In this document: piece by piece, positions 19,083 to 29,080 of the stretch
Layout: every line of letters begins with the position of its first letter
How positions within the stretch are numbered: position 1 is the first letter of the stretch
Assembly (NCBI RefSeq): GCF_024704365.1
Contig: NZ_JAJDFY010000001.1
Span: 372,001 to 436,000, forward strand
Direction: 5' to 3'
Length of the DNA: 64,000 bases
Origin: Thermomonas sp. S9
GTDB lineage: Bacteria > Pseudomonadota > Gammaproteobacteria > Xanthomonadales > Xanthomonadaceae
Translations under genes and position numbers: made by a program
Notes under the pieces: model-generated
The model's database searches: none
Seen by the model: the letters and a program-made list of their open reading frames with translations, nothing else
Told to the model about the DNA's origin: nothing

Positions 19083-21215
19083 TCATTCCGTCAGCCGGTT
19101 CCACAGGAAGGTGTAGGCCAGCGCGGCCATGTGCGCGGCCTGCGCGTTGTCGGCGGCACCACCGTGGCCGCCTTCGATGTTCTCGTAGTAGTGCACGTCT
19201 TTTCCGGCCGCTTCCATCTTCGCCATCATCTTGCGCGCATGCCCCGGGTGTACGCGGTCATCCTTGGTCGAGGTCAGCAGCAGCGTCGGCGGATACGTCC
19301 GCGCCGGGTCGAACAGGTGGTAGGGGCTGAAGGTCTTGATGAACTCCCAGTCCGCGGTGTCCGGATTGCCGTATTCGGCCATCCACGAGGCGCCGGCCAG
19401 CAGGTGGCTGTAGCGCTTCATGTCCAGCAGCGGCACCTGGATCACGATCGCGCCGAACTTCTCCGGGTACTGGGTGAGCATGTTGCCCATCAGCAGGCCG
19501 CCGTTGCTGCCGCCCATCGCGCCCAGGTGCGCGGGCGAGGTGATCTTGCGCGCAATGAGGTCGTCGGCGACCGCGGCGAAGTCCTCGTAGGCCTTGTGGC
19601 GGTTGGCCTTGAGCGCAGCCTGGTGCCAGCGCGGGCCGTATTCGCCGCCGCCGCGGATGTTGGCCAGCACGTACACCCCGCCCTTCTCCAGCCAGCCTTT
19701 GCCGAGCGCACCGGAATAGGTCGGCGTCATCGACACCTCGAACCCGCCGTAGCCGTACAGCAGGGTCGGCGCCTTGCCGTCGAACTTCAGATCCTTCGGC
19801 CGCACCAGGAAGTAGGGCACGCGGGTGCCGTCCTGGCTGGTGGCGAAGTGCTGCTCGATCACGTCGCGGCGGGCGTCGAAGAAGGCCGGGTTCGACTTCA
19901 GCACCTCGGGCGCCTTGCCGATCTCGGCCAGCGACAGGGTGGTGGGGGTGAGGAAATCGGTGGCGGTCAGCCACACCGCGTTGCTCTCGTCGGGATCGAC
20001 CGCCGCCACCGCGACCGTGCCCATCGCCGGCGCGCCGGTAAAGTCGCTGCGCGCCCAGCCGTGCGCGCCGGGGGTCAGCACCACGAGCCGGTTCTTCACG
20101 TCCTCCATCACGTTCAGCACGAGATGGTCGCGGGTCCAGGTGTAGCCGGCCAGCGCGGCCTGGTCGGTCGGTGTGAACAGCAGGTCGAAATCGCGTTTGC
20201 CGGCCATGAAATCATCGAAGCGGGCGGCGATCAGCGCGCCGGCCGGATAGGTCCTGCCGCCGGCGGCGTAGGGCTCGCGCAGCTCCAGCAGCAGCCAGTC
20301 CTTGTGCACGCTCTTCTGCGCGCTGTTGGGCGCGTCGATCTTGGTCAGGCCCGCTGCCGCTCCTGCGCATCCTGCGCCCGCGGCACTCGCACATCCATGT
20401 GCGTCGCGCAGGTACAGCTCGTCGTTGTAGAAGGCCAGGGTGCGGCTGACGAAATCGCGCTGGTAGCCCGGCGTGTGGTCGCGCAGGGCCGCGATATACA
20501 TGTCGTCCGGCTTGCCCTCGTACACGACGCTGGCCGTCGCCAGCGGGGTGCCACGCTTCCACTGTTTGACGATCCGCGGATAGCCGGAGCGGGTAAGGCT
20601 GCCGGGGCCGAAGTCGGTGTACACGTACACGCTGTCCTCGTCGATCCACGCCAGACCGCCCTTGGCCTCCGGGCGGAAGAAGCCGTCCTTGACGAACTGC
20701 CTGGTGGTGAGGTCGAACTCGCGGGTGACGTCGGCATCCGAACCGCCCGGAGAGAGCGCGATCAGGCAGCGCTCGTATTTCGGGCGCAGGCAGTCGGCGC
20801 CGTGCCAGACCCACTGCGCGCCCTCGGCGGCATTCAGCGCGTCGAGGTCGAGCACGGTTTCCCAGCGTGGCTCGGGCTTGCGGTATTCCTCCAGCGTGGT
20901 GCGCCGCCACAGGCCGCGCGGATGCTGGGCGTCCTTCCAGAAGTTGTAGTAGTACGCGCCGATCTTCTCGACGCCGGGGATCTTGGCGTCGGAATCGAGG
21001 ATCGCGCGAATGTCTGCTTCCAGGGTCTTGAACGCGGGCGCAGCGGCGATTTCGGCCTCGGTCCGGGCATTGCGTTCGCGCACCCAGTCCAGCGCCCTGG
21101 CCCCGTGCACGTCTTCCAGCCACAGGTATGGGTCGTCGCCGGATGGCGTTTGCGCGGAGGCGCCAGCGCTCATGGCCAGGCTGGCGATCAGGGCGGCATG
21201 GGTGAGCTGGGACAT
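19083..21215 (-). CDS. Secreted prolyl oligopeptidase-family (S9A) peptidase
   Basis: The 710-residue protein starts MSQLTHAALIASLAMSAGAS with a cleavable signal sequence ending ASAQ, so it is probably periplasmic. The mature part has the POP start DPYLWLEDVHGARALDWVRE, a beta-propeller, and the catalytic domain with GGSNGGLLMGN (Ser), LLTSTKDDRVHPGHAR (Asp region) and IEGGHGGAAD (His). A small alanine/glycine/cysteine-rich insertion (about 320-335) is atypical. The ATG at 21215 gives the signal peptide directly; longer reading upstream is not supported. The substrate is probably proline-containing peptides. Confidence 0.92.
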   Translation of the reverse strand: MSQLTHAALIASLAMSAGASAQTPSGDDPYLWLEDVHGARALDWVRERNARTEAEIAAAPAFKTLEADIRAILDSDAKIPGVEKIGAYYYNFWKDAQHPRGLWRRTTLEEYRKPEPRWETVLDLDALNAAEGAQWVWHGADCLRPKYERCLIALSPGGSDADVTREFDLTTRQFVKDGFFRPEAKGGLAWIDEDSVYVYTDFGPGSLTRSGYPRIVKQWKRGTPLATASVVYEGKPDDMYIAALRDHTPGYQRDFVSRTLAFYNDELYLRDAHGCASAAGAGCAGAAAGLTKIDAPNSAQKSVHKDWLLLELREPYAAGGRTYPAGALIAARFDDFMAGKRDFDLLFTPTDQAALAGYTWTRDHLVLNVMEDVKNRLVVLTPGAHGWARSDFTGAPAMGTVAVAAVDPDESNAVWLTATDFLTPTTLSLAEIGKAPEVLKSNPAFFDARRDVIEQHFATSQDGTRVPYFLVRPKDLKFDGKAPTLLYGYGGFEVSMTPTYSGALGKGWLEKGGVYVLANIRGGGEYGPRWHQAALKANRHKAYEDFAAVADDLIARKITSPAHLGAMGGSNGGLLMGNMLTQYPEKFGAIVIQVPLLDMKRYSHLLAGASWMAEYGNPDTADWEFIKTFSPYHLFDPARTYPPTLLLTSTKDDRVHPGHARKMMAKMEAAGKDVHYYENIEGGHGGAADNAQAAHMAALAYTFLWNRLTE

Positions 21216-21316
21216 GCGCAGGACTCTCCGTTGGGCGGGGGAGACGAACGCTAGCACAGGCCTGCAATCCGGGAATGCGACCAGCACCCCCATGACACGC
21301 GCGACGATCCTCGTGT

Positions 21317-23675
21317 TCAGACAAGACGGACGCCGCGCAAACGCAGCGCATTGCCGATCACCGATGCGGAGCTGAAACTCATCGCCAGGGCGGCGATCAA
21401 CGGTGAAAGCAGCCAACCGGTGAGCGGATACAGCGCGCCGGCCGCAATGGGAATGCCGAGTGCGTTGTAGAGAAAGGCGAACATCAGGTTCTGCTTCATG
21501 TTGCGGACCGTGGCCATTGACAAGGCGCGTGCCACCGCAATACCGCGCAGGTCACCCTTGACGAGCGTGATCTGTGCGCTGTTCATCGCCACGTCGGTGC
21601 CGGTGCCCATGGCGATGCCGGCGTCGGCCTTTGCCAAGGCCGGGGCATCATTGATGCCGTCACCAGCCATCGCAACGATACGCCCCTCGCGCTGCAACCG
21701 CTCCACCAGTTGCAGTTTGTCGGCGGGCTTGACTTCGCCATGCACCTCATCGATGCCCAAGCGCGCCGCCACGGCCTCGGCCGTGGTCAGACCGTCGCCC
21801 GTAGCCATGACGACGCGCAAGCCCTCCGCGCGCAACGACGCCAGCGCTTGCGGCGTGGTCTTCTTCACCGGGTCGGCGACGGCCAGGATTGCGGCGAGCA
21901 CGCTATCGACGGCCAGATGCATCACGCTGGCACCCTCACGGCGCAGTGCCTCCGCCCGCTCGGCCAATGGCCGTACGTCCACACCGATCTGCTCCATCAG
22001 CGCGGTGTTGCCCAGTGCCACGGTATGTCCATCGACGCGCCCACGCACGCCGATGCCTGAGTGCGAGTCGAACTCCTCGGCGCGTGAGAGCACCAGGCCC
22101 TGCTCGCGCGCGGCCGTGACGATGGCTTCCGCCAGCGGATGCTCGCTGCTCTGGTCTAGGCTGGCAGCCAGTCGCACGGCTTCGCTGGCGGTGAAGCCTT
22201 CGGCTGCGACCGTCGTCTGATAGCGCGGCCGGCCCTCGGTCAATGTGCCGGTCTTGTCGACGATCAGGGTATCGACCTGGCGCATTTTCTCGATTGCGGC
22301 GGCATCGCGAAACAGCACCCCCTGCGTAGCCCCTCGCCCGGTCGCCACCATGATCGACATGGGCGTGGCCAAGCCCAGCGCGCAGGGGCAGGCGATGATC
22401 AGCACAGCCACGGCGTTGATGAGGCCAAAAACCCAACGCGGTTCCGGCCCGAACAGGCCCCAGGCAAAAAAGGTCAGCACGGCGATGGACACCACCGCGA
22501 TCACGAAATAGCCCGCCACGGCATCGGCCATGCGCTGCATCGGCGCCTTGGATCGCTGCGCCTGCGCCACCATTTGCACGATCTGGGACAGCATGGTCGC
22601 CGAGCCGACACGTTCGGCGACCATGACGAATGCGCCACTGGTATTGAGCGTCGCACCGATGACCTTGTCGCCCACCCGCTTGGTCACGGGCAGGGACTCC
22701 CCCGTCAGCATCGATTCGTCCACAGCGCTGCTGCCCTCGATGACCGTACCATCTACCGGAACCTTTTCGCCGGGTCGAATGCGCAGCCGATCGCCGACAT
22801 GGATGTGCGTCAGGGGCACGTTCTCTTCCGTGCCATCGTCGCGAAGGCGCCGGGCGGTCCTGGGGGGTCAGTCCGAGCAAGGACTTGATGGCGGCCGAGG
22901 TCTGCGAACGCGCCTTGAGTTCCAGTACCTGCCCCAGCAGGGTCAGGGAAATGATCACCGCCGCCGCCTCGAAGTACACCGCGACCCGGCCCATGGATAC
23001 GAACGACTCCGGGAACAGTTCTGGGGCCACGGTCGCCGCCACGCTGTAGACGAACGCCGCCCCGGTGCCCAGTCCGATCAGGGTCCACATGTTCGGGCTG
23101 CGATGGACCACGGACTGCCAGCCGCGCACGAAGAACGGCCGGCCCGCCCACAAGACGATGGGCAGGGACAGAACGAGTTCGATCCAGGTCTGTGTGCGCG
23201 CCTCGAACCAATGCAACTGGTGGCCGAACATGGCAAGCACAGTGACCATGACGGTCAGCGGCAGGGTGCACCAGAAGCGGCGCTGGAAATCGCGCAGCTC
23301 GGGACTCTCTTCTCCTTCGAGATCCGGCAGCACCGGCTCCAGCGCCATGCCGCACTTCGGACAATGGCCGGGGTGATCCTGCCGAATCTCGGGGTGCATG
23401 GGGCAGGTGTAGATGGTGCCTGCCGCCAGCGCCGGCGCTTCGACAGACGAAGGCTCATGGCCGCTGTGGGCATAGCGCGCCGGCTCGGCGACGAACTTCG
23501 CCCGGCACTTGGCGCTGCAGAAGTAAAAGAGTCGGCCTGCGTGCTCGACGTGGTGCTCGGACTGCGCAGTCGCGTCCATGCCGCAGACAGGGTCCTTCGG
23601 ACTTTCGGCCCGCTGCAGTGCGCTCGGGTGGTCGTGGGCGTGTCGGAGGTGTTCGTGGTCTGATCGCAGGTTCAT
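21317..23675 (-). CDS. Copper-translocating P1B-type ATPase, one frameshift
   Basis: The ATPase of about 786 residues has no classical HMA domain. Its N-terminus instead has a YHS-like Cys module ([19 protein letters not shown]) and a heavy-metal-binding motif ([15 protein letters not shown]). The channel motif [11 protein letters not shown], phosphorylation site [11 protein letters not shown] motif SSEHPLAEA and hinge [11 protein letters not shown] are all intact. One extra base at 22857-22862 shifts the frame between LLGLTPQ and [14 protein letters not shown]; the rest is continuous. It exports Cu(I) or Ag(I) from the cytoplasm. It starts 4 bp after the DUF2933 gene at the 3' end of the copper operon. 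Confidence 0.92.
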
Positions 23676-23679
23676 GACT

Positions 23680-23933
23680 TCACGCCTCCCTGTTGGCGGG
23701 TTTGTCGGGCGGCGCACCATGCCCGCCATCGCTACCGTGGCCATGCAACAGGTGCATCAGCGGGTACGCCAGCAGCAACAGGTACACCCAATTGCTGCGA
23801 CATGAATCCAGTGCTCGCGCAGCAGGTAGAAGCCGCCGATGAGGGCCACCATCAGCAACGCGATCCTGACACGCCGGCTCAGGCTGGACGAGCCACGCGT
23901 GTCGGGGTGGTGATCATGATGCGTCGCGCCCAT
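23680..23933 (-). CDS. DUF2933-type small membrane protein, one frameshift
   Basis: The short gene encodes a His-rich start (MGATHHDHHPDTRG), a basic stretch and one membrane helix (IALLMVALIGGFYLLREHW). A frame change near 23785-23800 is followed by VYLLLLAYPLMHLLHGHGSD and a stop four bases before the ATPase start. The helix followed by PLMHLLHGHG is characteristic of DUF2933, small proteins often found in copper and silver resistance operons. Histidines at both ends could bind metal. A start further upstream would run into the DUF411 gene, so the ATG at 23933 is preferred. Confidence 0.7.
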
Positions 23934-23952
23934 CGCCGGGTGCGGGGTTTCT

Positions 23953-24414
23953 TCATGGATGAGAACTGAACGCTTGCGCAGCCCCGTCTTTCCCAACCAG
24001 CAAGACCTGGTAGGCATCACGGTGTCCTCCGTAGGCGACACCATCCATGCCGGGTGAACCAATGGGCATGCCCGGCACCGCCAAGCCCAAGGCTTGGGGC
24101 TTTTCCTTGAGCAGCCGCTGGATGTTCGTTGCGGGTACGTGGCCTTCGATCACATAGCCTTGGATCAGGGCCGTATGGCAGGAACCGAATTTCTGCGGCA
24201 TCCCGAGGCGAGTGCGGGACGCGCCGTTGCCCTGGTCGACGGCACTCACGCGGAATCTGCTTTTCTCCAGGTGGGCAATCCAGTCCTTGCAACATCCACA
24301 GTTCGGGTCCTTCCACACCTGCACGGCGGCCGTCTGCAGTGCGGCGGCGGGTGTGAGGAAGGGGAAAAGGCTCAGGGCAATCATCGCCATCAGCATGCGC
24401 GGTCGTCTGCTCAC
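23953..24414 (-). CDS. DUF411 periplasmic metal-binding protein (CopG-like)
   Basis: The 153-residue protein has a signal peptide (about 1-26) and a thioredoxin-like DUF411 domain with the cluster DPNCGCCKDWIAHL, then FGSCHTALI, GHVPATNIQRLL and GLAVPGMPIGSPGM. The Cys/Met ligands match DUF411/CopG proteins reported to bind copper in the periplasm of proteobacterial resistance operons. It lies 55 bp after the cytochrome gene and just before DUF2933, in the same orientation, and is probably co-transcribed with copAB. Confidence 0.88.
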   Translation of the reverse strand: MSRRPRMLMAMIALSLFPFLTPAAALQTAAVQVWKDPNCGCCKDWIAHLEKSRFRVSAVDQGNGASRTRLGMPQKFGSCHTALIQGYVIEGHVPATNIQRLLKEKPQALGLAVPGMPIGSPGMDGVAYGGHRDAYQVLLVGKDGAAQAFSSHP

Positions 24415-24469
24415 GTGAGATCGGCTGAAGTTGTTCGTGTCAAGGCAGGTCTCCTACTCGGAAATGCTT

Positions 24470-25063
24470 TCAGGGTTGATTGCCGTCCTGAATCGCGCCC
24501 TGCGGCATCGCCTCTTCATCGCTTCGTGCGGTGAGGATCTGATACTGCTCCGGCGTCAGCTCCGGCAAGCGCTGCAGGAAAGTCACCATATTCCAAATGC
24601 GTTCGTCATCGTGGGTCGTTCCCCATGCCGGCATTCCTGAGGCTTTAATGCCATGTTTGATGATCCAGAAACGTCGTCTCGCTTGTGCCGTTAGGTCTTT
24701 TCCGTCCACCTGGGTGGGGGGCAGGCTGAGATTAGGCGGTACCGGATACAGCCCCAGAGTGAAATCACTCTCTTTCTTTCCGGGGCGCAGGTGGCACCCC
24801 GCACACATGTCATTGTAATCGGCACCACCGGCAAGCAGGCGGTTGGGCGTGCCCAGGTCGCCGGGCACTTCGATATCGGCACTGGCGCGGGCTATGGAGC
24901 GCTCACGCAAGGTCTCGAGCGCCCAGTAGGTCAGCCCGTTATGCGGCACATCGGCACCGATCGGATACCAGCCGGAGTAGAGGAAGGCCATCCCCGCCGC
25001 CAGCGCGAACAGGCCCGTGCCCAGCAGGCATTTCCCACAGGACAGCAGAGCTCTGGATTTCAT
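24470..25063 (-). CDS. Membrane-anchored mono-heme cytochrome c
   Basis: The 197-residue protein has an N-terminal hydrophobic segment (CLLGTGLFALAAGMAFLYSG) that may be an uncleaved anchor. A single heme-binding CAGCH motif lies near residue 88, and KASGMPAWG supplies the likely axial Met. LPELTPEQYQ near the end is typical of cytochromes found with copper resistance genes. AAAGGAG lies 6 bp before the ATG. Its electron partner is unknown; one plausible role is to link CopA-type oxidation to respiration, but this is inference. Confidence 0.85.
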   Translation of the reverse strand: MKSRALLSCGKCLLGTGLFALAAGMAFLYSGWYPIGADVPHNGLTYWALETLRERSIARASADIEVPGDLGTPNRLLAGGADYNDMCAGCHLRPGKKESDFTLGLYPVPPNLSLPPTQVDGKDLTAQARRRFWIIKHGIKASGMPAWGTTHDDERIWNMVTFLQRLPELTPEQYQILTARSDEEAMPQGAIQDGNQP

Positions 25064-25081
25064 GTAATCTCCTTTGGAGTG

Positions 25082-25110
25082 CCGCCCTTGCGGGTAAAGA
25101 GCAAGGGCGG
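25082..25110 (-). promoter_or_regulatory. Intercistronic hairpin in the copper operon
   Basis: A perfect 10-bp inverted repeat (CCGCCCTTGC / GCAAGGGCGG, 9-nt loop) lies between the Met-rich protein gene and the cytochrome gene. On the minus strand no T-tract follows, so it is more likely an mRNA-stabilising or processing hairpin that separates copA-copB-Met-rich from the downstream genes than a full terminator. Confidence 0.5.
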
Positions 25111-25117
25111 GTTTCAG

Positions 25118-25423
25118 TCATTTTTCGTGTGCGTTCCGCGGCGGCTTGCTTTGCTCGGCTTTTTCACTTTGCTGTTGGTGTTTGGCATGAGTGCCGTTTG
25201 ATGCTGAGCTGTCTTGATGCATGTCTTTCATGCACTTTTGCATCATCGCCTGCATCACGGGATCATTCATGTCCATCTTGCCGTGATCCATGCCTTTCAT
25301 GGCGGCGCAGTCAGGTTTTTGCTGTGCCTCTTTCATGTGCTCTTTTGGGTCATGCGCGGGCGCATTCATGGCCAAGAACAGGGCGGGGATACCCAAGATC
25401 AGAAAGGATGTTGCTGTTTTCAT
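25118..25423 (-). CDS. Small periplasmic Met/His-rich protein of the copper operon
   Basis: The 101-residue protein has a signal peptide (MKTATSFLILGIPALFLAMN) and a mature part dominated by Met, His, Lys and Asp, for example AAMKGMDHGKMDMND and MQAMMQKCMKDMHQD. Such methionine clusters bind Cu(I) in PcoE/SilE/CopC-like periplasmic proteins, but the sequence is low-complexity and no family can be named firmly. It follows copB by 33 bp on the same strand. It probably buffers periplasmic copper. Confidence 0.75.
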   Translation of the reverse strand: MKTATSFLILGIPALFLAMNAPAHDPKEHMKEAQQKPDCAAMKGMDHGKMDMNDPVMQAMMQKCMKDMHQDSSASNGTHAKHQQQSEKAEQSKPPRNAHEK

Positions 25424-25456
25424 GGTGTGACTCCTGTGGGTTGATTGGGGCGGCCT

Positions 25457-26398
25457 TCAGAACCAGAAACGCAAGCCGGCCACATACCGCGCTTCCCGGG
25501 CACGCTGCCCTTCGGTGTGGACAAAATCGGCGGTCTGCCCGAACCTGCCAGCCCATTCGACGCCGACGTAGGGCGCGAACTGGCGCGAGAACTCGTAACG
25601 CAGGCGCAAGCCCACTGCCGCATCGGAAAGCCCACTGCCCAAGCCACGCGCTTCATCGCGCCGGCCGTACAGATTGACTTCCGCGCGGGGCTGCAGAATC
25701 AGGCGCTGGGTGAGCAGGAGCTCGTACTCGCTCGACAGACGCAGTGCCGTGCGTCCCGAGCTGCCGACGTAGGCGGTGGCATTGACATTGAACCAGTACG
25801 GCGCGAGTCCCTGGATGCCGAAAGCAAGCCAGGTCCGGTCAGGCCCCGTGCCGCTGTCCTGCCGCCCCCCGAGTTGGGCGTCCCAGTACGAGGCGATCGC
25901 ATGGCCCCAAAGGACCTCCGTGCGAGCCTCCTCCAGTTTGCCTTTGGTGACGTTACCTTCGGCCTTGAGGACCAGGCGGTCGTAGGTGCCGCCGAACCAG
26001 GCTAGCGCGTCATAGGCGGTCGCGTTGCCGTTCTTCGTGTCAACGCGCTCCAGGCGATCGAGGAGCACGCTGCCAAACGCATGTTCATCGGAGAACCGCA
26101 GTTGCCGTGGCCCGGGAAGTACGTAAGGGCCCGACTCCAACGTTAGGCCATTGGAATACGCATTCGGATCACGGGCATCGGCGGGGGCGGGGCCGCCCTG
26201 CATGTTGCTGCCGTGGTCCATGGTGGCGCTCGCGGGCGATTTGGCTCGCGTTGGCGCGGCAGCCGCGCCTGCGTGAGCGGCATGGTCGCCGTCTTCCATC
26301 GATGTTTGCGCCCAGACGGGTGCCGCACCGAGCAACACCAGCGCCGCAGTGAAGAGAGAACAGGGTTTCATTGCGAATCTTCTTTTGCTCGGTTTCAT
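25457..26398 (-). CDS. copB: Copper resistance protein B (outer membrane)
   Basis: The 313-residue protein has a signal peptide, a His/Met/Asp-rich linker (MEDGDHAAHAGA, MDHGSNMQGG) and a C-terminal beta-barrel-like domain ending YVAGLRFWF, with aromatic C-terminal Phe as in outer-membrane proteins. SDEHAFGSVLLDRLE and GLSDAAVGLRLRYEFSR are typical of CopB/PcoB. The ATG at 26398 overlaps the copA stop as ATGA, implying coupling; a second Met nine codons later gives a cleaner signal peptide and may be the true start. Confidence 0.93.
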   Translation of the reverse strand: MKPSKRRFAMKPCSLFTAALVLLGAAPVWAQTSMEDGDHAAHAGAAAAPTRAKSPASATMDHGSNMQGGPAPADARDPNAYSNGLTLESGPYVLPGPRQLRFSDEHAFGSVLLDRLERVDTKNGNATAYDALAWFGGTYDRLVLKAEGNVTKGKLEEARTEVLWGHAIASYWDAQLGGRQDSGTGPDRTWLAFGIQGLAPYWFNVNATAYVGSSGRTALRLSSEYELLLTQRLILQPRAEVNLYGRRDEARGLGSGLSDAAVGLRLRYEFSRQFAPYVGVEWAGRFGQTADFVHTEGQRAREARYVAGLRFWF

Positions 26399-28238
26399 GA
26401 CACGACCACCTCGCGGAACATGCCCATGTCCATGTGCAACATCAGGTGGCAGTGCCAGGCCCAGCGACCCAGGGCGTCGGCGGTCACGAGGAAGCTGACG
26501 CGCTGTGCGGGTTGAACCGGGATGGTGTGGCGACGCACCAGGAACTGACCCTCGGGCGTTTCCACCTCGCTCCACATCCCGTGCAAATGCATCGGGTGGG
26601 CCATCATCGTGTCGTTCTGTAGGATGATGCGCGCCCGCTCGCCGTATTTCAGATGCACCGGCGTGCTTTTGCCGAACTCGAGGCCGTCGAACGACCAGGT
26701 ATAGCGCTCCATGTTGCCGGTGAGGTGCAGCTCGATTTCGCGCTCGGCCCTCGAGGATCCAGCGGGCCGCCGATCGTCTTGAGATCCGCCAGCGTCAGCA
26801 CGCGCCGACCGTTGTTGCGCAGACCGATGCCCGGATCGTCGAGATTGGTCCGTGGCGTATCCACCCGCATATCGGTACTCGGGCCATATTCTGTTCGCGC
26901 ATGACGAACCGTGGTGCTGGGCTTGGCCAGCGCGCCGCCGGCCATGCCATGCATCGCGTGCTGGCCGTGATCCATGGCCATCGCGCCATGATTCATGTTG
27001 GACATGCCGTGCTGCATGCCCGGCATGTCGTGGCCCATCGCCGCGTGGCCCATCGCGCCCATGGCCGGGCCGCCATACCCCATCGCGCCCATCATATCGG
27101 CCATGGTGAGCCATTCGACGGGATCGAGCGCAGGCACGGCGGCACTCAAGCCCTCGCGCACCGCGAGTGTGCCGCGGGCGAAGCCGGTTCGATCCATTGA
27201 TTGCGCGAAGATCGTGTGGGCGTCCTCTTGGGGTGTGACGATCACGTCGTAGGTCTCGCCCGGTCCAAAGCGAAACTCATCGACGGTGACGGGCTCGACG
27301 TTCTGCCCGTCGCTTTGCACCACCGTCATCTTGAGCCCCGGGATTCGCACGTCGTAGAAGGTGTTGGCCGCGCCGTTGATGAGCCGCAGACGCACGCGCT
27401 CGCCCGGCCGGAACAGGCCGGTCCAATTGCCGGCAGGGGTGACGCCGTTCATCAGGTAGGTCAAGGTCGCCGCCGAGAGATCGGCCAGATCGGTCGGGTT
27501 CATCCGCATCTGGTTCCACATCGCGCGCTTGTCGAGTGCGCTCGAAAGCCCCATGTCGGCGACGTCCCGGAAGAAGTCAATGGCCGTCGGCTGGTGGTAG
27601 TTGTAGTAGTCGCTCTGCGCCTTGAGCTTGGCGAGCACCCGCATGGGGTCTTCGTCGGTCCAGTCGGACAGGTGCACGACGTAGTCCCGGTCGGCACGGA
27701 TCGGGTCGGCATCGCGCGGTTCGACGATCAATGCCCCGTACATGCCGGTCTGCTCCTGCATGCCGGAGTGCGAGTGATACCAGTAGGTGCCGGTTTGTTC
27801 GAGGCGGAACCGATAAGTGAAGGTTTCGCCCGGGGGGATGCCCGGAAAACTGATACCGGGTACCCCGTCCATCTGGTAGGGCAGGATGATCCCGTGCCAG
27901 TGGATCGACGTGGCTTCGCGCAGGCGATTGGTGACGCGGATGGTGACTGTGTCGCCCTCACGCAGTTTGAGCGTCGGCGCCGGGATGGAGCCATTGATGG
28001 TGGTCGCCATCCGTGGCTTACCGGTGAAATTGACTGGCGATTCGCCGACCACCAGGTCGATGTTCGTGCCGCTGAGCACGGGCGCTGCACCCGTGCGCGT
28101 GTCGGACAGCCCCTGTGCCGCAGCACGCAGCCAGGGTGACAGGCCGATCATGACGCCGCCAGCGACCAAGCCGCGCACGAAACGCCGCCGAGCGGGCACC
28201 AACGGCAACGGTGAATGAAACGGTCTCAAGGGCGGCAT
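26395..28238 (-). CDS. copA: Periplasmic multicopper oxidase CopA, one frameshift
   Basis: The protein of about 614 residues has a Tat signal (RRRFVRGLVAGG) and all copper-ligand motifs: HWHG, YWYHSHSGMQEQTG, HPMHLHG and WHCHLMLHMDMG. A long Met-rich insert (about 370-430, repeats such as MGAMGYGG and MQHGMSNM) is typical of CopA/PcoA, which oxidise Cu(I) in the periplasm. One base is missing near 26745-26752, where the frame passes from GGPLDPRG to EREIELHLTGNMERY. The ATG at 28238 follows GAGGAG and is preferred over the upstream ATG at 28277. It is the first gene of the minus-strand copper operon. Confidence 0.95.
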
Positions 28239-28311
28239 GGGCTCCTCGCAATGAATTGCTGATTTCGTGGATGACATGCTAGAGGGCCACCCCTGTTAGG
28301 AAGCTGTCTGC

Positions 28312-28338
28312 CCGATTACATTTTCATTATCAATGTGT
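28312..28338. promoter_or_regulatory. Putative CopR-binding box in the copA/copR divergent promoter region
   Basis: The 155 bp between copA and copR hold an AT-rich dyad (ACATT at 28318-28322, AATGT at 28332-28336). On the minus strand this reads CTGACA-N5-ATAAT, close to the CopR/CusR-type recognition sequence I remember for pseudomonads (CTGACA-N5-GTAAT). It stands out against the GC-rich background and is placed to control both divergent transcripts. Binding is inferred from sequence and position only. Confidence 0.5.
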
Positions 28339-28393
28339 CAGGTGCATTCAAAACCTTCACACTAGCGGCTATTCGATATGGCCGAGCACCCTT

Positions 28394-29080
28394 ATGAAGA
28401 TACTGATCGTTGAAGATGAACCCAAAACGGGCGACTACCTGCGTCAAGGCTTGAGCGAAGCGGGTTTCGTGGTCGATCTGGCGCAAGACGGCGCCGATGG
28501 GCTGCACCTAGCCTTGCTGGGCGAGTACGACTTGATCATCCTGGATGTGATGCTGCCCGGCCTCGACGGCTGGCAGGTACTGCAATCCTTGCGCCATCGC
28601 GGCCTGCAGATGCCGGTGCTGTTCCTGACTGCACGCGATCAGGTGGAAGACCGTGTAAAGGGGCTGGAGCTGGGAGCCGACGATTACCTGGTCAAGCCGT
28701 TTTCATTCGCCGAGCTTTTGGCCCGCGTGCGCACCATCCTGCGGCGTGGACGAGGCGGCGGACTGGACAGCAACGTCCTGCGCGTGGCCGATCTGGAGCT
28801 GGACTTGCTGCGCCGCCGCGTCACACGGGGCGGAAAGCGCATTGACCTGACGGCCAAGGAGTTTGGTTTGCTGGAACTGCTGATGCGCCGTCATGGCGAG
28901 GTCCTGCCCCGCTCGCTGATCGCCTCACAGGTCTGGGACATGAATTTCGACAGCGACACCAATGTGATCGAGGTGGCCATCCGGCGCTTGCGCGTGAAGA
29001 TTGATGAGGAGCATGAAGTCAAGCTGATCCACACCGTGCGTGGCATGGGCTACGTCTTGGAAGCGCCCGAGGCGCGGTGA
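28394..29080 (+). CDS. copR: Copper-responsive OmpR-family response regulator (CopR/CusR type)
   Basis: The 228-residue regulator starts [20 protein letters not shown], with the receiver phospho-site [11 protein letters not shown] and switch residues FLTARD and [10 protein letters not shown] winged-helix domain follows ([44 protein letters not shown]). The sequence is very close to the CopR/PcoR/CusR group rather than to generic OmpR proteins. It is divergent from copA and immediately followed by the sensor gene, the standard copRS arrangement controlling the adjacent operon. Confidence 0.93.
   Translation: MKILIVEDEPKTGDYLRQGLSEAGFVVDLAQDGADGLHLALLGEYDLIILDVMLPGLDGWQVLQSLRHRGLQMPVLFLTARDQVEDRVKGLELGADDYLVKPFSFAELLARVRTILRRGRGGGLDSNVLRVADLELDLLRRRVTRGGKRIDLTAKEFGLLELLMRRHGEVLPRSLIASQVWDMNFDSDTNVIEVAIRRLRVKIDEEHEVKLIHTVRGMGYVLEAPEAR

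Noticed and set aside
16794-21215. Two S9 peptidase genes as a recent tandem duplication
   Set aside because: The proteins differ in length, signal peptide and propeller sequence; only the family motifs are shared.
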